64,000 bases of DNA. Origin: Cavenderia fasciculata (taxonomy: Eukaryota > Evosea > Eumycetozoa > Acytosteliales > Cavenderiaceae). Position numbers and translations under genes: made by a program. The notes below the pieces were generated by a model that was not told the DNA's origin, made no database searches, and saw nothing but the letters and a program-made list of their open reading frames with translations. Below are positions 23,354 through 36,592 of this stretch, one piece after another (position 1 is the stretch's first letter; each line of letters opens with the position of its first letter). The stretch lies in NCBI RefSeq assembly GCF_000203815.1, contig NW_004457729.1:2666674-2730673 (forward strand). The letters run 5' to 3'.

Positions 23354-24842
23354 ATGAAGATAACAGATATAGTGACAACAGTCACCAGATCAATCAACAT
23401 CGATGGTTTCAAAGGGATATCGGCGGTTGTATTGGATCGTCTAACACATCTGACAATGAAAGACAAGATTGTGTGTGGTTCAATTATAGTCTATTCTTTA
23501 CTTATGGCTGGTATGTATCCAGAAGTAGTGAGATGGAGAGAGAGAGAGAGAGAGAGACAAATAAAGAATTATGATTTGCGGATACTTACCAATTTCTATT
23601 CTATTCTATTCTATAGAATATATACATGATCGTGATAAATATTGTTCAGTATTTTTGAATGATGATGAAGCTGCCAAACAACTATTGACAACCATGTATG
23701 AAAAAACGGTCAATTATACGGCACAAGTATTAGATAATGCCCCACAAGTCAAAGGATTGCTTGCCTTGATGCGTGACAACAAGTCATTTGCCAAGAGATT
23801 GTCTAAAGACCCTAATGTGGCAATGATGACCTATTCAATCTTTGTTACTCAATCTGTTACCTTTAGTCTACTCGCAAAGCAATTGTGGAGTGACACAAAG
23901 ATTAACGTTGCTTATTTTGAAGCATCCTATCTCTTTCAAGAGGATTTAAAGGAAATCCTCTTAATTCTATGTCAATATTGTATGTATTGTATACATACTA
24001 ATAATAAGATGGGCGTATGACCGTTATTAACAATTAATTATTTATCTATTATATTTGTTTCCACAGGTCCAGTAGAACTGATACCTTGGGATTTGTTGAG
24101 AAAATATGCACTTGCAAATGATAATGCATGGTCGGTAAGAATCGATTCTGTTGAAATGATAGCATCGACTATTATCAATAGAGGTGGGTGTCCTGGTGAC
24201 ACCACAGATGGTGCAGAGCTTTCACTGGCACTATTCTATTCATTCATTGAATCACGGTTTGACCAATCGTCACCTCAAATTAGATTGGCTGCTGCAATAC
24301 TGTCTAATCAACTGCTTGCCGAGAAGGGTCAAGATCAATTATCGCTCAAGGTATTAAAATGTGTTAATTTGTACTCTGATCAAAAGGTATCCATCTTTGG
24401 TGCAAAGAATATTCTTTGCAAGGAAGAGTATCTCTTGGAATCATTGTTATCGGTTGCTTCATTAGCCTGTCGATTCACAACACCATTGTCATTGTTTGGT
24501 GCCCATGTCTGTAAAAAGATATCACTTTCACTTGTTGGATTGGGTAGTAACCTATTGACCAGAATGATATCGGTCCCATTCACTGTAGCCATTCCAGAGA
24601 TGGCTCTCTATCTTTTCCTGTGTTCTGGTAATCCTCTATCCTATGGTCTCATCTTCATTACCAAAAGACTTCCATTCCAACTATGCTTTCACCGTATCTA
24701 TCACAATCCAAAAAAAAGAATGAATCTATTATATGCCATTTATCAATCAGAACAAAAGAAAATCAAACAACAACAACAACAAAAACAATCAGAACAAGTT
24801 CAACAAACAGAACAACAACAACTACAACCAGAACAACAATAA
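23354..24842 (+). CDS. Unrecognised conserved-looking helical protein
   Basis: Exons 23354-23510, 23617-23979, 24067-24842 join in frame to give 431 residues. The protein opens MKITDIVTTVTRSINIDGFKG, has a short hydrophobic stretch (IVCGSIIVYSLLMAG) near 40-52, and continues with amphipathic helices that look armadillo/HEAT-like (LRKYALANDNAWSVRIDSVEMIAS; SPQIRLAAAILSNQLLAEKG). Hydrophobic stretches near 330-380 (FTVAIPEMALYLFLCSG) could be membrane-associated. The C-terminus is Gln-rich from a CAA tract. I recognise no family. A GA-repeat lies in intron 1. Confidence 0.72.
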
Positions 24843-24965
24843 TAATAATACAACAACTTATAATTATTTGGGATTGAATATAGATAGATAGATATATATA
24901 TATATCCAACCCTAATGGTTGGATCTTTGGTATTATTATTATGTGCGTGTTATTATACTATTTTA

Positions 24966-25666
24966 TTATTGTGATGGTAATGGGGGAGGAAGAGTTGTAT
25001 CTGATTCACCCAATGGTAATTGCATGGTGATAGTATCAATCCATTGATTAAACTTAAATCCAACTGATTTCAATACCATTGGTGAATGGAATCCAAATTT
25101 CTTGTGAAGAGCAACAGATGCAGGATTGTCGGAACTGCAAGTGATCATTTGACGATAACCCAACTCTGTGCAACGGTCAATCAATTTCTTTAAAAGAATT
25201 GATCCCAAACCCTTTGCAGTAAGGTCATGTCTCAAATAAATAACATCTTCAATTGTAAATCTATATGCAGATCTTGTTCTAAATAGACCTGCATAACTAT
25301 ATCCAATGATTGTTTCTTTGGTAGTGGTAGTAGCGGTAGTGTCTGTTGATGCACCATCAACAACAACAACATTATCGACCACTTCTACAGCCACAAAATA
25401 TGGTAATTTTAATTCAAGTACATGTCTATATCGATTGGTCATCTCCTCCAAAGTGACTTCAACCTCTTCAAATGTAAAGGTTGTTTCTCTTATATAATAA
25501 TTATAAATATCTCTAATCTTTAAAGAGATTCAATCAATCAAAGTTAATAAATACAATTGTTACAATCGGTTGTTTGACACCATCTCAGATGATAAGTGAC
25601 ACTTACACTACTGATATCGTCTTCAGTTGCATTTCTTATCTTTATGTTGTTTGGTGATGGAGTCAT
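24966..25666 (-). CDS. GNAT acetyltransferase, phosphinothricin-acetyltransferase-like
   Basis: Exons 25666-25607 and 25517-24966, phase 0, 203 residues. It starts MTPSPNNIKIRNATEDD and continues IRDIYNYYIRETTFTFEE, typical of the PAT/MddA branch of the GNAT fold. The acetyl-CoA site is seen in LRHDLTAKGLGSILLKKLI, and the C-terminal part shows DNPASVALHKKFGF and KFNQWIDTITMQLPL. It probably transfers acetyl to a small amine or amino-acid analogue in the cytosol (family knowledge; the substrate is unknown). An insert rich in Val and Thr at 85-110 lies in a loop. The family is common in bacteria, so old bacterial origin is possible, but codon use here looks native. Confidence 0.87.
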
Positions 25667-26735
25667 TGTCGTTTGTTTGGATGTATTTCGTATTTATCTA
25701 TTACTCTTGTTATGTTACACTACTACTACTACTACTACTACTATCACTATTATATGTTTCGGGCGGGTTTATCAATGAGTGAGACAGGGTGATTATAATA
25801 GGATTTCACGACGAAAGTTTTGAATTTTTTGAGAATAGGTTAACCTACTCTAACTCTTATGCAGACACGACCAGTCGACTCGAGTAACGATTTGAACTAT
25901 TACCACCTACACCTACAATACCCACACTAACAACTTAGTGTTTTATTCGGCGAGTGGGGAATGAATCCATCCATTCTTCTAGTGACAAAAGGGTCGTCCA
26001 GAGAGGGGGTAGTGAGATCATGATGCATGGGATGGATGGGGTTGAGTACCGATGTTCATCAATATTAACGATAGAGGATGGGTAAGGGTGAGCTTATTAT
26101 TAATTAAATTTAAAGCTTACCATCGATAGAGGAGAGCGAGATAAATATACCAAAAATAGAACTATATATAATATAATAAAAAATGGGTTGCATAGATTTT
26201 TGTTTTTGGTTTGCAACATTTTTTTCATGATCGTTGCTGTCACTTCTCACGACATTGGCAACCAGCTCCTTCCTTCCTCCCGTGTCATTGATAAAAAGGG
26301 TAGCAGTAGTCGACTATAACAACAATTTATACTTGTACTTCTTCTTCTTCTTCCTCCTTCTTCTACGACTACTACTACTACACTCACCTTCCTTATTATT
26401 ATTGTCAATCATAATTTGTATATTTATATTTGTATTTTATTACTATTAAAACAAAAAAGAAAACAAACAGAACAACAACAACAGTAACAGTAACAACAAC
26501 AACAACGAACAACGAACTTACTTTACACTCTTCACCCGTAATACAATCATCATCATCACCATCGACTTTGTTTATTATTGATATTATCAAAAACGCGTTG
26601 AAGAAAGAAGAAAGATTAGACAAGTTTCGTTTCGTTTAGTTTAGTTTAGTTTAGTTTACCTATATATTATATAAGAATAGTATCATTACCTATTTGTAGT
26701 ATTTATTATTTATTATTAAATTAAGAGAGAGAACG
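25667..26735. other. Divergent intergenic region between the acetyltransferase and DOCK genes
   Basis: About 1.07 kb. A block at 25780-26060 is less AT-rich and more complex than its flanks (CGACCAGTCGACTCG, GGGTCGTCCAGAGAGGGGG). It is followed by CTT/CTA triplet tracts, CAA tracts and a TTTAG repeat just before the DOCK leader. Probably promoters; no gene seen. Confidence 0.5.
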
Positions 26736-29700
26736 ATGGAAGGAAAGAAACTATCGAGCTTTATTAAATCGAAAAAGACAAATACTTCTTCAAACAGCTT
26801 GCCATTATCATCATCTTCATCCTCTTCTACTACTACTACAGCACCTTTAAACGAAAGTATTAACGGTACTTCTGCTTCAAAGGAAAGTAGTACTACCTCC
26901 AACAACAACAACAACCATTCACAATCTAATGAACTTACACCAGAAGAATATGCAAAGAGAAATACCAGACAGATTCCAGCCATTCTATTAGAGGACGATG
27001 TAGAGACTGAGCACGAGCAATACCCATTCGACTTTGAAAAGTACTACTATGAATCAAAGGAAATCAACAGAGAAACAGTCAGAGAGTTGGTTGTCATCCC
27101 CGATGAAACTACAACCGATCATGTTCAACTTATTCCAAAGTATAATAGAACTTTGGTATTACCATCGGTATGCAAAGACATATTACAGAAAACAAATGCT
27201 AGATAGTTATTAATATTTATTATTTCATTTAGGATTATAAAAAAGGAGCAAATCAATATATCGATGATTGCATTGACTTTTATTATTCAACCAATTGGAA
27301 AACATTAAAAGGAAATGATTTTACAGTTGATGAGACACCTCATTCCATTGTCAATAGTATTATGGAAAAGAAGATAGAGTATAAAGCGTTACCAGATGAT
27401 TCATCTTCATCTTCATCATCGTCAAACGATTCACCATCCAACTCTTCCAATGGAGTACCACCACCACAACCAACCATCACAACAACCATTAGTGCTAGTA
27501 GTAATGGCAACAACAACAGTAAATTCCATCATCACCATCAGAGTGGATCCAATGGGGGTGGCGGCGCAGTCGATGTTTCCATATTCCAATCAAATAGTGT
27601 GGTTGTAAAGAGTGACGACGTCGACGAATTACACATGAACTATTTGGAAAGACAACTCCGCGTACAAAACAAACAAGAACAACATCAAAAGAGTTTATAC
27701 TCTTACTTTACCCTATCTGAACAACCTCCATCAATTGTTGATCCTCCCATTTATCAAAAAGAAAAGTAATTATTATCAAAAAAAAAAAAGAAAACAAACC
27801 AGTCTTTTTAACATCTTTTTTAATTATTTATTTTTTTAGGGCAAGAGTAATATTAGTTGATTGTAAAGATTTGGTATTTAAATTTTGGGAAAAAGACGAA
27901 GAAACGGAACCATTTTATTGTAGTTTATATTTATTTGATATCTCTAAAAAAGTAAGAGTATCTGATGTATTCCATTTCGATTTTATCAATGAAAAGACCG
28001 ACAAGTTGCTTGGAGCCAATCAAAAGACAAAGGATGACCTCAACGCTACCAAAAAGGCAATCTTTACAGTTGCCAAATCAAGTCAAGATATTTACTTGGT
28101 ATTAAAGGTTGAAAAGATTTTAATGGGTGATTTAGAAGATCAAGCTGAACCATACATAAAGTGTAATGTAAGTAAAAGACAGAGTAGAGAGAGTAGAGTT
28201 AAAGTTAAATATTTTGGAAATAATATATAGATATTGATTTTTGATATTTTTAATTTTTAGTTAAAGGATAAAGAAAGAGAAAAATTAAAAGAACAAATTA
28301 GATCAAATTGTTCAAGATTGGGTGCTTATAGACAAGCATTTTGTTGGGGATGTGTACCAGTGTTTGGAGATGAGGGAGAGTTGGGTGTTGGCGAGAATAC
28401 TCATTTCCGTCCACTCTATCGATATCGTCCTGATAGTACCGATGCGCAAATGCTCGATTCCACACTGGGAGAGTTCTCAAAGAGTGCATCGACCAAGAAA
28501 TTAAAGGTTATTCCTGGTCATTGCACAGTCGACATGTCAGAGGTCTCCAATTACCATAATCTTTTTACTAGTCCATTTGAACCAAACACTATAGTCTATA
28601 ATCAGTCTCTTACTCCAATCAACATTTGTCAACCACAACCTCTACCAGTACAATCATCTGCTTCATCATCACTCTCAACCACTCCAAGTCTCTTGTCACC
28701 ACGTCCAGAGGATGCTATCCCCTCTGCAAAGACTACTGCTACTACTACTACTGTACCAACAACAACAACACCAGATAAACTGATTAAAGAGATGCAAGAG
28801 TTTTCATCATTCCCAAGATTTGAAGCCAATCAAGAATACATTCACAATCTCTATATCTATCCAGAGTCTGTCAACTTTTCAAATCGTAGTGGATCAGTCA
28901 CTGCCAGAAATATTACATGTAAAATTCAACTCATGGAAAATGATGATAATGTTAATTTCGATGGTATGAAATTAATCTATGGTCGTAGTAATAATGATTC
29001 ATTTACTTCAAAATATTTAACTTCTGGTAAATTTTCAAAAAAACAAAAAAAAAAGAAATATTTATTTATTCTTATTTATTTTTTATTTAGTTACATATCA
29101 TTCAAAGACACCATTTTTCTATGATGAAATTAAATTAAAGTTACCAATTAATTTAAATAGTAATCAACATTTATTGTTTACATTTTATCATATTACATGT
29201 CAAAAGAGTGACAAGGAGAATAGTTTTGATGCACCGATTGGTCATGCAGTTCTCCCCATCTATGCCAATGGAAATGGTAAGATATTGTCGGATGACGTGT
29301 ACACGTTGCCGGTGGCATACGAGCTTCCACCACGTTACAACAAGGATACGCAAGAGGTAGTTCGTTATGTAGACAATAAAAAGCCAATCTTCCAAGTGCG
29401 TACCAAGCTAGTGTCAAGTATTGCATCGACCGATGATAGCATTACCACCTTTTTCAATGTCATCTCGTCGCCTGGCGCCTCGTCTGACCAGATGGCCAAG
29501 GCCATCAAGAACCTAAAAAACTGCAAGTTGGAATCGATCGCACAGTACTTTCCCATTGTCATGAACCAATTGTTCCGTATCATGACCAGTTCCAAGCACA
29601 GTCATGAGTTGGCAATGACCACCTTTATCGTGATTGGTGATATTCTCAACATTGTCAATGACATTAATGGCAAGGTGCACGAGCGATACGCCAAGTTTGT

Positions 29701-32700
29701 ATTCACCAATATTGTCCAACAAGACAGTACACTCCCACCATCATCCTCACCATCGTCGACCCATCCTCACGAGCACCAACCAGTCTACGAGGTACTTATC
29801 AAGACATGGCTCGAGTTGATGCGTTTCCAAGAGCACAACTCTGAAAATATCCTCAGATTCTCCAAATTCTTCTTTACCATTATCTTCAAGTCCATGTCAC
29901 TCAGTTTGATTGAACGATCAAAACGTGAGGAAAACAAGACTAGAAAGGGTAGATTTGTCGGTGTTCGTTGTCAACTCCGTAAATTAATCTCTATTCTTCG
30001 TTGGGAGGCTTCCACTCGTGTAAAACATACCTTTAAACTTTCAAAAGAATTGGTCAAATCTCTTGGTCATTTAATTTCTTCTTTATTAAGTATTTGTGAT
30101 CGTGGTTATGTATTTTCAATTGTAAGTGTAAATCAAAAAAGTAACATTATAATGTTAAAAGAAAATATATTTATTAATTAATATATATTTATTTAGATTG
30201 ACAAGGTTGTGTTAGATTTTGATCAAAGTACAAATGAATCAGAAACAGAAATCAATGAATTAAAGTTTGAATTTTTAAGAATTATTTGTCAAAATGATTT
30301 CTTTGTACAATTAAATTTACCAATGCCCTATAGAATTGATCCATCTTTGAAATTAAATAATGTTTTATCTTCGTATGTATAGAAATAGAATAAGAATAGA
30401 GTATTATAATAATTAACTATTATTATTTAATTTTTAGATCAAAACACTTTTTATCAGAATTATTAAATTCACATATATCAAATGGTTTATCACATAAGGA
30501 ATGTTTGGTTAGAATGGATGCAGCCAATTCATTAAGAGATACATTGATTAAAATTGAAATGGATACACGTTGGCAAGATCCATTGACCAAACAACGTATT
30601 GTCGGTGTGTTTGTACCGTATTTGTCGAGTGTGGTCAGTAATTGGGCAATGTTTAGAGATGATTCATTTACGGTAAAGAGAAACATTTTAATCAGCTTTT
30701 TGTATCTACTCAAGAGTGTACACCCCAATTTGATCCGGTTGTGGTGGAAAGAAGAGGTCAAGACCAAGTACATTGCACTGTTTGAGATTCTGACTACATG
30801 TACCGACATTTTCGAATTTGTCGGCAAGGACAAGCTGCTGGAACGTGCACTCGCCCTCTCGTCGATTCGTACGTCAACTGCCAAGTCGATCCTGGAGGAC
30901 TTTTACTCGAGCACCAGTCGTTCATCGCCATATGGCTCCAAAAAGTTGTCATCTTACAATAACCGATCACTTCGCGAGAAGCGTGTGGATGCACGCAAGA
31001 GTATTCTAGAGTCGTACAACCAACCTGCGAGCGGGGGGTCGGGCGCTGCCCTGCCCGTGCCACAGCACCACCATGCCGCCGCCAAGGACAAGCGTGGGTT
31101 TGCCAACAAGGGCACATTGTCGGCTGCCAACAAGATCAACATGTCAGACTATGACGACCGTCTCGAGAGCAACTTGGCCACCGAGGTGGGGTCGATCATC
31201 ATCGACACATGCGACGACTTTATGTACGAGTTTGAACGCGAACTCAAGTCGACTGCCTACAGTGACGTGCTTCAAAAGGTGTTCCAGCTGCTGCACAGCA
31301 TGTTGTGTCGTAATCAGCCCATCGTACTCGTCCCCAAACTCTACTTTGCGCTGCGCCAGTTTGTGTTCAAGTTCCCCAAATCCATCTTTGAGCAGACCAA
31401 CACATTTTGCTCGGATCTCTGCTACAACGCCATCCGCCACTGCAACTCGCCCAATCGTACCACACGTGAGGAGGCAGCTGCGTTTACATACATTTTGATG
31501 CGCAAAAACTTTGAGCAGGCGCGCAAGAACTTTGTGCGTGCCAAGACACAGATCATCATTGGGTTGTCCAAGATTGTGGAAAAGGAGATAAAGGACGACT
31601 ACTATCTCAAAAAGTCGCTTGACACGATCAACGCCTACGCCAACACACAGGCCGAGCGTCTCGGCACCAAGTCGTTTGCCAAGCAGGTGGAAGACCTGAC
31701 CAAGCGCATGCACACCTTTGTCATTGACAATATCAAGATCAATAACCACAAGGACGACCCTGAAATGGTCGCCGATCTCTACCATCGTATCGCCGACAAC
31801 AACAAGTCCAATGCCGACACACGTCTCATCTGGTTGCAAGGACTGGCCAACTTCCACAAAAAACAAGAGAACTTTGCCGAAGCTGCCCAGTGCTACTTGC
31901 ATATGGCCGCGTTGGTATCAGAGTACTTGGTGTTGGTCGGCTCGCCCATCCCCACGATCAACGGGTCGGCAGCGTTCCTCAACGTCAACAAGAACGCGTT
32001 GGAGGAGAGCAACTCGTACATTGAGCGCGAAGACGACGACAATAACCAGCGATTCTCCATCGACTATTTCTGCTCGCTCATCAACGACGCCATACTCTTG
32101 CTCAAGGATGCCGATCTCTACGAGATTGCCAATTTGGTGTACAAGCTGCTACTACCCGTCTACGAGTACAATCTCAACTATGAGGAGCTGGCCAAATGTC
32201 ACGGTAACCTCAAAGACATCTTTTTAAGAATCGTCGAGTGCACTCGCACCAAGTCGCGTATGCTTGGCAGCTACTACCGTGTTGGATTCTATGGCAAGCG
32301 TTTCGAAGAGATGAACGGCCAAGAATACGTCTACAAAGAACCAAAGATCACTAGACTTGTAGAAATCAAGGATCGTCTACGTACACTCTTTGCCAAAAAG
32401 TTTGTACTTGCTGAAACTGCCATACAAATCATTGAAGGATCGAGTGTCGTCGATCTCTCCAAACTCGACGAGAATCAATGCTACCTCCAAATCACATCGG
32501 TCACTCCATATTTCACGGCTGAAGAGAGCAAGTCAAGACGTACACCATTTGAAGCTTGTGTCAATCTTGCACGTTTCATGTTTGAGACACCATTCACTAT
32601 TAGTGGTGCAGGTCAAGGAAACTCGGTAGCCGACCAATACAAACGCAAGACTATCCTCACTGTTGCCAAACACTTCCCATACACCAAAAAGAGAATTATC

Positions 32701-33360
32701 GTCACTGCCAAACAAGAAATCAACCTCTCACCCATTGAAAATGCCATTGAAGCAGTTGATGCTCGTTACGAGACATTAAATGCTGAAATCAAAACTCAAC
32801 AACCAAACTTTAAAACATTACAACAGGTTATTCAAGGGTCGGTCAGACTTCAAGTCAATGCAGGACCACAAGAAATTTGTAGAACTTTCTTTTCAGAGAC
32901 TGCTGCTGGAAGAGATAGTTATTCTGTTGAACATATCCAACGTCTCAAACAATCTCTGTCCAACTTTTTGGGTGCATGTGCTGAAGCATTACTATTTAAC
33001 AAGAGTAACGTAGATGTCAATACTCCATCATCCATTGAATTCCAAGAAGAGATGGAACAAGGATATGCCCAACTACTAGTAGGTATGGAGCAATACCAAG
33101 TCACACCACCCGAAGGATCATATCACCCACTCCTTGCTCAATCCACTCTTAGCAACTCTTCATCATCCTCTTCGATCAGTGCATCGTTAAATGACAGTAA
33201 AGATGATCCATCATCTGACATTAACAATAGTTCACCAGCCTCCTCCTATGGATTCCTCTCTGTTCCAAGTAGAAAATCAATCACTCAACGTCTAAGTAAT
33301 TCCTTTAAAAAAGGTAGTCATCTATCTGATTCTTTACCAAATGGTGCTGAATCAATTTAA
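26736..33360 (+). CDS. Zizimin/DOCK-type Rho-family GEF
   Basis: Activates Rac/Cdc42-like GTPases to control actin (DOCK family knowledge). Seven exons: 26736-27167, 27233-27765, 27840-28167, 28261-29026, 29091-30121, 30197-30372, 30438-33360; all joints keep frame, 2062 residues. The Ser/Thr/Asn-rich N-terminus leads into DOCK C/D-type blocks (EQYPFDFEKYYYE, RELVVIPDE). DHR-1 (C2-like, lipid-binding) starts near 620 with YIHNLYIYPESVNFSNRSGS and runs through KTPFFYDEIKLKLP...LLFTFYHITCQ. DHR-2 (GEF domain) starts near 1530 with DPEMVADLYHRIADNNKSNADTRLIWLQGLANFH and includes AEAAQCYLHMAALVSEYL and NGQEYVYKEPKITRLVEIKDRL. I see no PH domain. Codon use shifts from AT-rich in early exons to strongly G/C-ending about 30700-32300. 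The C-terminus is Ser-rich. Confidence 0.93.
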
Positions 33361-33669
33361 AATAATAATATAACACAAATTAATAAATTAAAAAAAAAAG
33401 ATATAGAGAAACAATTTATTTATTTATCTAGATATATAGTATACCCAAACAAACTTTCAAATAAAGATGGAAATAATATTTCTATTTCTAAAAGAGAGGG
33501 GCTCATTCCATGAAAAATCTTGAGGGTACATGAATTAGAATTTTGTTGGATACTAATCATGATTTAGTCTATGATGACTCATCATCATTCATTCAATGTA
33601 CAACAAACTAGTAGTAAAAGAAACAAAGTAGTAGACTATTGACGGAGATAGAGCGGAGAGAGAGAGAGG
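33361..33669. other. Intergenic region, nothing recognised
   Basis: AT-rich 3' UTR of DOCK followed by a short promoter. It includes ATGACTCATCATCATTCATTC at 33568 and GA repeats before the next ATG. No gene. Confidence 0.5.
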
Positions 33670-35325
33670 ATGGAGGATAAAGAATCAACAACTACAATGG
33701 TGGAGATAGAACAACAACAACAACAACTACCATCAGTAGTAATAGAAAAGATAGTTGGTTACTTTTGGAATAATAGATTTGATATTTCACCTTTAAAACA
33801 AAAGATTAGAATATCATTGGTTGGATGGTCTTGGTTTGAAGCAGTATCTAAACAGATTGATGAACAACTAGTGATGAAATACCCGTATGACTTTTACCAG
33901 GTGGTCAAACATTTGGAGAGTCGGTATTGTCTTTGGAAGAATGTTCGTACGGTCGATTGTCAGAATATCTATACCATGTTGACACATTTCAAGAGGTATC
34001 GTCATTTGGGAGAACACTCTTTGGCTCGTAGATCATTCGTACCGTCATTACACACTATTGTGTTTAGCAATGTATTCAATCTCGATTCATTGGCAGAGAT
34101 ACATGACCGTTATTTGTATCCGATACAAGGTACCCCACAACGAATCCGTGTATGTGTAGATAACCTTGCACATGACTCATTACGTCACGGTCAAGTCAAG
34201 GCATACGACTTTTCACTCTACTCGTCTGATATCTATCTATCAAAGGTGATAGTCAAGACACCGGAAAGGGGTGGTGAGCTGACTGACCCAAAGGCGATAC
34301 TAACACATGACAGAGCACGACACATTGAATGTCTGAAGCTTCAACTTGACCAAAAACTATATTCCTATCAGTTGTTGGACACGATCTTTACATCGTCACC
34401 TTCAAGTGTGTTATGTAAGAGTTTGACAACTCTAAAGATCAAGGCAAAAGAGTTTGACAATGTAAATTGGTCGTCACTTGTGCGTATCCAGTCGCTTACA
34501 AGACTGTCACTATTTGTTAATTTGGTCAAAGAGTTGTATGACTTTATCGACATAGTGACTCGTGATACTCTGCAATACCTCTGTATCAAAACAACTAATC
34601 GATCCATCTTTTTCAAAGAGTTGCGTGATGTCCAAGCCCCGCATGTCAGGGTATCGACCAACCATAAGACACCGTTTGTCTTGTTTAATCATTTGACTCT
34701 TAGAACACTCAGACTCTGTGCTCCACCACTTCCACCACCTTTGGACCACGACGATGATGAGGTGAGTGGTGGTGAAGACCCCGAGTCTTCACTCATTCTA
34801 TCTCACAAACTACCAAAAACACTCGAACAACTCACAATAGACAACTTTCAACCAGACAAGGATAATCTAACTTTCCTATTCTCCAATCAAAATGGTAATA
34901 CGAATCTTTCAAACTATCGTATGCCAATATCAATACTATATAATCGACATATGGAGTCACTTGTTTCTCTCACTTTGGGTGGATACTTGTACCAACCCAA
35001 ACCCGACTTGGATTTTGGTTTGTTGGGTCAGATTGTATCCAACAACTGTCCAGTTCTCCAACAAATCAATATGAAATACATAACCAACGATATTGTTACC
35101 ATTGTCATCAACCCATTTATGACCTCATTCCAACCCAACCAACACATGATAGATCATTATTTAACCATCCTATTTCACAAAATCAACCAAACTCAAACTA
35201 TGAACCCAACATTCCAACATTTTACCTTTTCTTCCTATCAATATCAATATAATCAATATTTCTTATTTACTTCAATACAACCACAACACACAAACAACAA
35301 ACAACATAATATAGATATTAAATAA
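33670..35325 (+). CDS. Dictyostelid F-box/LRR-like repetitive-family protein
   Basis: Single exon, 551 residues, ATG at 33670 inside GAGAGAGGATGGAGG. Near the N-terminus LPSVVIEKIVGYFWNNRF...LKQKIRISLVGWSWFEAVS resembles the F-box-like opening of a very large dictyostelid family. Leucine-rich, LRR-like segments follow (CKSLTTLKIKAKEF, RIQSLTRLSLFVNLVKELYDFID, PKTLEQLTIDNFQPD, MESLVSLTLGGYL). A role as an SCF-type adaptor is family-based inference. An acidic DHDDDEVSGGEDPE loop lies near 355. Confidence 0.75.
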   Translation: MEDKESTTTMVEIEQQQQQLPSVVIEKIVGYFWNNRFDISPLKQKIRISLVGWSWFEAVSKQIDEQLVMKYPYDFYQVVKHLESRYCLWKNVRTVDCQNIYTMLTHFKRYRHLGEHSLARRSFVPSLHTIVFSNVFNLDSLAEIHDRYLYPIQGTPQRIRVCVDNLAHDSLRHGQVKAYDFSLYSSDIYLSKVIVKTPERGGELTDPKAILTHDRARHIECLKLQLDQKLYSYQLLDTIFTSSPSSVLCKSLTTLKIKAKEFDNVNWSSLVRIQSLTRLSLFVNLVKELYDFIDIVTRDTLQYLCIKTTNRSIFFKELRDVQAPHVRVSTNHKTPFVLFNHLTLRTLRLCAPPLPPPLDHDDDEVSGGEDPESSLILSHKLPKTLEQLTIDNFQPDKDNLTFLFSNQNGNTNLSNYRMPISILYNRHMESLVSLTLGGYLYQPKPDLDFGLLGQIVSNNCPVLQQINMKYITNDIVTIVINPFMTSFQPNQHMIDHYLTILFHKINQTQTMNPTFQHFTFSSYQYQYNQYFLFTSIQPQHTNNKQHNIDIK

Positions 35326-35372
35326 ATAAAAAGAAATAAATAAATAATTATAATTTATTATTTGTGTATTTT

Positions 35373-36286
35373 TTAGAAAAGGAAAATAGAAAGTAATGAT
35401 AATAATAATGATACAATGATTAAAATATTATTTGATAGTATAGTGGAAGCAGGAGAAACACCAGTGTATAAAAGATTAGCACCTTTACATTCTCCAATAC
35501 TAAATTGTTCACTCAATTCGATGATTTGATTTTCCTGGACGGTTTCGATAGATTGAGTGACTACTTGACCCAATTCAGAGGTGACAGTAACTACAAACTT
35601 TCCACCTGTAAAATCGTAATCACATACAAAATAGTTGTAATCTTTTCTTACACATGATTGTGGGGTTGTAGATCCAGCAAGAGTGACGCTGACAGTTGAC
35701 ACACCAACCTTGGTGTTGTATACCATAAAAGCAGCCCACCATTGATTTGAACCATCCTTTACCTTGATCTTTGCATTACCATTGATGTTTTGACAAGCAA
35801 CCTTTCTATAGGTTAATTCTTTCAACACACCAATATCCTTTGCACCCAATTCTACAAAGGCATCGACCGACAAATCAAATTGATGTTGATTCTCACATGT
35901 TGGACATTGGTCAGTTACGATTGCAGTAATGGTTTTGTTTGTGTATGGTGATGTTATTTCATAACAAATACCACATTGTGAAGAGCCTTGGAACCAGGCC
36001 GATGTCAATGCTGCAATATATGGTGTTTTTGGTCCAGTCTCTCCAAAAAGTGGTCCAAATGAACATGATCCTAGGTAGAGTGTAGTATACAGAGTTAGAA
36101 TACTTGAATTGATAATAATATAGATCTATTTAACTTACCTCCATCAACCTCTTCATAATAAGTAGCAACTCCATCACTAACCTCAGTCTGTGAATAACAA
36201 ACGTCAAGTGATGGTTGTTGTGAATTGACTACTACAGTAGTAGCTAATAATACAAAGCTGAATAATAGTAATAATACAATCTTCAT
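35373..36286 (-). CDS. Expansin-like secreted protein, probably GPI-anchored
   Basis: Exons 36286-36139 and 36070-35373 join in frame after VDGG to give 281 residues. The ATG at 36286 starts the signal peptide MKIVLLLLFSFVLLATTVVVNS; the open frame continues upstream but adds a second hydrophobic stretch, so I chose the inner ATG. Residues about 35-130 form the GH45-like expansin domain (GVATYYEEVDGGSCSFG, SQCGICYEITSP, AIVTDQCPTC, FDLSVDAFVELG). The second, CBM63-like domain follows (GNAKIKVKDGSNQWWAAFMVYN). The Ser-containing, hydrophobic C-terminus (ILIIVSLLLSLLSIFLF) suggests a GPI anchor. Expansins loosen cellulose, and dictyostelids make cellulose in stalks and spore coats (knowledge); the role here is inferred. 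Confidence 0.92.
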
Positions 36287-36592
36287 TTTTAGAGAGTAAG
36301 TAAGTAAGTAAGTAGTAATAATACAAATAAATAAATAAATAATAAAGTAGCTTATACAAACTGTTTTAAACAATCATGTCAAGAAGCGTAGTGGGGAAAC
36401 GGATTCTTTCAAATCGACGATGATTTTTCTGATGCCTTTCATTGAAAATACTTTGGTGTTGGCTTTGTGTGTTCCACTCGTTATCAACTAAAAGGAAGGA
36501 AGGAAAGAAAGAAATAAATCATGTTTGTTGAAATATGTAGAATATTCTTACTCGATTATTATTATTACCGTAGGTCGTTGAACGGTTCTCTC

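Noticed and set aside
31144-31902. Antisense open frame (252 codons) over the DOCK gene
   Set aside because: It is a by-product of G/C-ending codons in DHR-2; no ATG context or domain, and the sense strand is clearly coding.
36095-36373. N-terminal extension of the expansin-like protein to 36373
   Set aside because: The frame is open, but the ATG at 36286 gives a standard signal peptide and the extension adds a second hydrophobic run without a clear ATG need.
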